From contig JAITEO010000130.1 of the NCBI GenBank assembly GCA_031281985.1, positions 1-5,288 on the forward strand: a stretch of 5,288 nt of DNA, read 5' to 3'. Within the stretch, counting starts at the first letter, position 1, and each line of letters begins with the position of its first letter. The stretch is from Zoogloeaceae bacterium. GTDB taxonomy: Bacteria; Pseudomonadota; Gammaproteobacteria; Burkholderiales; Rhodocyclaceae. The notes under the pieces are model-generated. The model saw nothing but the letters and a program-made list of their open reading frames with translations. It was not told the origin of the DNA and searched no databases. This document shows, one piece after another, positions 3,688-5,288 of this stretch. Made by a program: the position numbers and the translations under genes.

Positions 3688-5288
3688 CTAATTTTCCGCC
3701 AGGATCAGGTTGTAGAGCCGACGCGCGGCCAGGCGCGCGCGGCGAGGGGCGTCCGTGGACTGCCGCGCGTAGCGGCTGTCATCCCAGGCCGTGGCCAGCG
3801 CGACGAGGTCTTCCGCCAGCAGCGGTCGTTCCATGCCTACCCGGCGCGCGAAGGCGCGTGGACATTCTCCGGGGGCGCGGACAAATCCCCGTTGCGCCAG
3901 CAGACGCAGAATGCGCCGCCAGTCGCGCTCCGGCGGCGGCAGGCGGCGCGCGTCCAGCGCCCGCGCGAGCAGCAGACGCAAGGCGAACAGGCAGGTCACG
4001 GAAACGGCGGCGAAGCCGCACAGCCAGAGCCAGGCGAAACGGTCGGAGACGCCCGCGACCAGGCCGCGCTGCGTTTCTCCATCGAGCCGGAAAATCCAGC
4101 GCCCCAGAAACGCGCCGGGATCGGGCAAGGACCAGCCGGAGGCCGTTGGTGCCTTCATGAGGCGGGGATCCGGCGCGCGCGGAGCAAACTCCGGGGCGGG
4201 GGGATTCGGGCGCGGAGTTGCCGCCGCGGTTTTTTCCGGCGTTTTTTCCGGACGTTTTTCCTGCGTGGCGGCGGTTTTACGCGCCGTGTTCCGACCGGAG
4301 GCAAAACGTTCGGGCGCGACCAGATCCACCGGATCGACGCGCAGCCAGCCGCGTTGCGTGTCCCAGATTTCCGCCCAGGCGTGGGCATGGTTTTTCTTGA
4401 CGATGACGTAATCGGTCAGTGCCATCAGCTTGCCGCCGCGATAACCGGTCACGAGCCGCGCCGGAACACCAGCGGCGCGCATCAGGAAGACCAGACTTCC
4501 CGCGAAAAGGTCGGCGTTGCCTACGCGGGTGTCGAACCAGAAAGCATCCAGCAGGTTGGCTCCGGCAGGCAGGTCGAAGCGGTCGCGTACCTGGTAGCCG
4601 CCACGGGCAAGCGTGGCAAGCGCCGCTTTCAGCCGCGCGGCGGTATCCGGCAGGCGGGCGAGTTCCGCACCCTGCGCGCGCAGGCGGGGATTGCCTCGTT
4701 CCGGCAGGGCCAGCGCGCGGTTGCGGGTAGCTTCCGCCAGTGTGCCGCCCGCCTCCCATTCCAGATGCGAGGTCAGTGTGTAGCGCATTTCCGTGCGCAC
4801 CGGGCGATGCGCGAGTACCTGCCAGTCGGCGCTGACGAAGGATTCGGCGGCAAGCGTGCCCGGCAAATCCAGCGCGTAGAGCCACAGCCGTTCATGCGGC
4901 GTCAGCCGCAGCGTGTAGCGCACTGGCTGTCCGACCCGCGCAAGCTGCGCGGTGAAGGCGGCGGCCTTGCTCCAGCCCTGCCGCATCAGGGCGCGGCCCT
5001 GGCCTTTTTCGTAGGCCGCGTCCAGCCGCCATTCCGTGCCGTCGAAATCGTAGTAGACCGGGCCGCGCCAATACAGCAGGCTGGTCGGCGGTACCCAGTT
5101 TTCAAATTCCGCTACCAGTACCGGTGCGGATTCCGCAACGCCGGTCTGCGTGCCGCCCTGTCCGGGCTTCAGGCGCGTGGAAACGCCCAGCCCCTGATTC
5201 GAGGGTTCCAGCCCCAGCGCCAGCGGCAGACCCAAGGAAAGGCCGATGTCCCACAGGGGGCCGGGTACGCGCGGGAAAAAGACGAAGA
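3688..5288 (-). CDS. TgpA-type membrane transglutaminase-like protein, catalytic Cys missing (5' end off window)
   Basis: The reading frame stays open to the right edge, so the true start lies outside; 532 residues are visible (numbered from the edge). FVFFPRVPGPLWD (1-13) is the end of the DUF3488 membrane domain. A periplasmic region follows with LYWRGPVYYDFDGTEWR (71-87), then the transglutaminase core about 205-330, a Lys/Pro/Thr-rich linker (about 330-382), one membrane helix (about 417-444) and a cytosolic DUF4129-like tail. In the core, FDTRVGNADLFAG aligns with the usual FDTRRGFCEHYAS, so the catalytic Cys is Ala258 (codon 4515-4513). The His (HAHAWAE, His302) and Asp (RVDP, Asp318) are kept. 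Cross-linking or protease-like chemistry is therefore not expected; a structural or binding role is inferred. In many bacteria this family is encoded near a MoxR ATPase and a DUF58 protein, which may lie off-window. Here an iron permease follows after 13 nt. Family confident, inactivity likely. Confidence 0.9.
   Translation of the reverse strand, partial: FVFFPRVPGPLWDIGLSLGLPLALGLEPSNQGLGVSTRLKPGQGGTQTGVAESAPVLVAEFENWVPPTSLLYWRGPVYYDFDGTEWRLDAAYEKGQGRALMRQGWSKAAAFTAQLARVGQPVRYTLRLTPHERLWLYALDLPGTLAAESFVSADWQVLAHRPVRTEMRYTLTSHLEWEAGGTLAEATRNRALALPERGNPRLRAQGAELARLPDTAARLKAALATLARGGYQVRDRFDLPAGANLLDAFWFDTRVGNADLFAGSLVFLMRAAGVPARLVTGYRGGKLMALTDYVIVKKNHAHAWAEIWDTQRGWLRVDPVDLVAPERFASGRNTARKTAATQEKRPEKTPEKTAAATPRPNPPAPEFAPRAPDPRLMKAPTASGWSLPDPGAFLGRWIFRLDGETQRGLVAGVSDRFAWLWLCGFAAVSVTCLFALRLLLARALDARRLPPPERDWRRILRLLAQRGFVRAPGECPRAFARRVGMERPLLAEDLVALATAWDDSRYARQSTDAPRRARLAARRLYNLILAEN

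Overview
The window looks like chromosomal DNA of a betaproteobacterium. It is GC-rich and gene-dense, the genes sit in tight operons with ATGA overlaps, and the visible N-terminus of topoisomerase III is of the type common in that class. I cannot support a genus from sequence alone; a Rhodocyclales/Azoarcus-like origin is only a guess. Both ends of the window cut through genes.

Left part: the 5' end of topB (DNA topoisomerase III) runs leftward off the window from position 230. A 334-bp divergent intergenic region (231-564) holds one long near-perfect hairpin (374-419). Rightward from it comes a two-gene unit. The first gene is a short aldehyde-dehydrogenase-like protein (565-1227) that has only the first, nucleotide-binding half of the fold and has lost key residues. 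It overlaps by ATGA with a flavodoxin/WrbA-like FMN protein (1224-1817).

Middle: between the convergent genes (1818-2106) lies a 289-bp non-coding block packed with inverted repeats. An element of about 147 bp is bounded by 28-bp arms with one mismatch (1835-1981). Inside it are an A-tract/T-tract hairpin (1876-1899) and a likely bidirectional terminator (1913-1945). A second, inverted and diverged copy of the same modules (2031-2094) includes a likely terminator for the leftward operon. The block looks like a dispersed intergenic repeat or MITE-like element that also serves as terminator.

Right part: a leftward operon enters from the right edge. In order of transcription it contains a TgpA-type (DUF3488/transglutaminase/DUF4129) membrane protein, an FTR1-family high-affinity iron permease 13 nt downstream, and an EexN-family small lipoprotein overlapping the permease by ATGA. 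The transglutaminase-like protein keeps the His and Asp of the triad, but its catalytic Cys is Ala, so it is predicted to be a pseudoenzyme.

The main points of interest are the pseudo-transglutaminase/iron permease/lipoprotein operon, the half-length ALDH coupled to a flavodoxin, the uncertain permease N-terminus (a long extension before its signal peptide, or a frameshift), and the palindromic repeat block.
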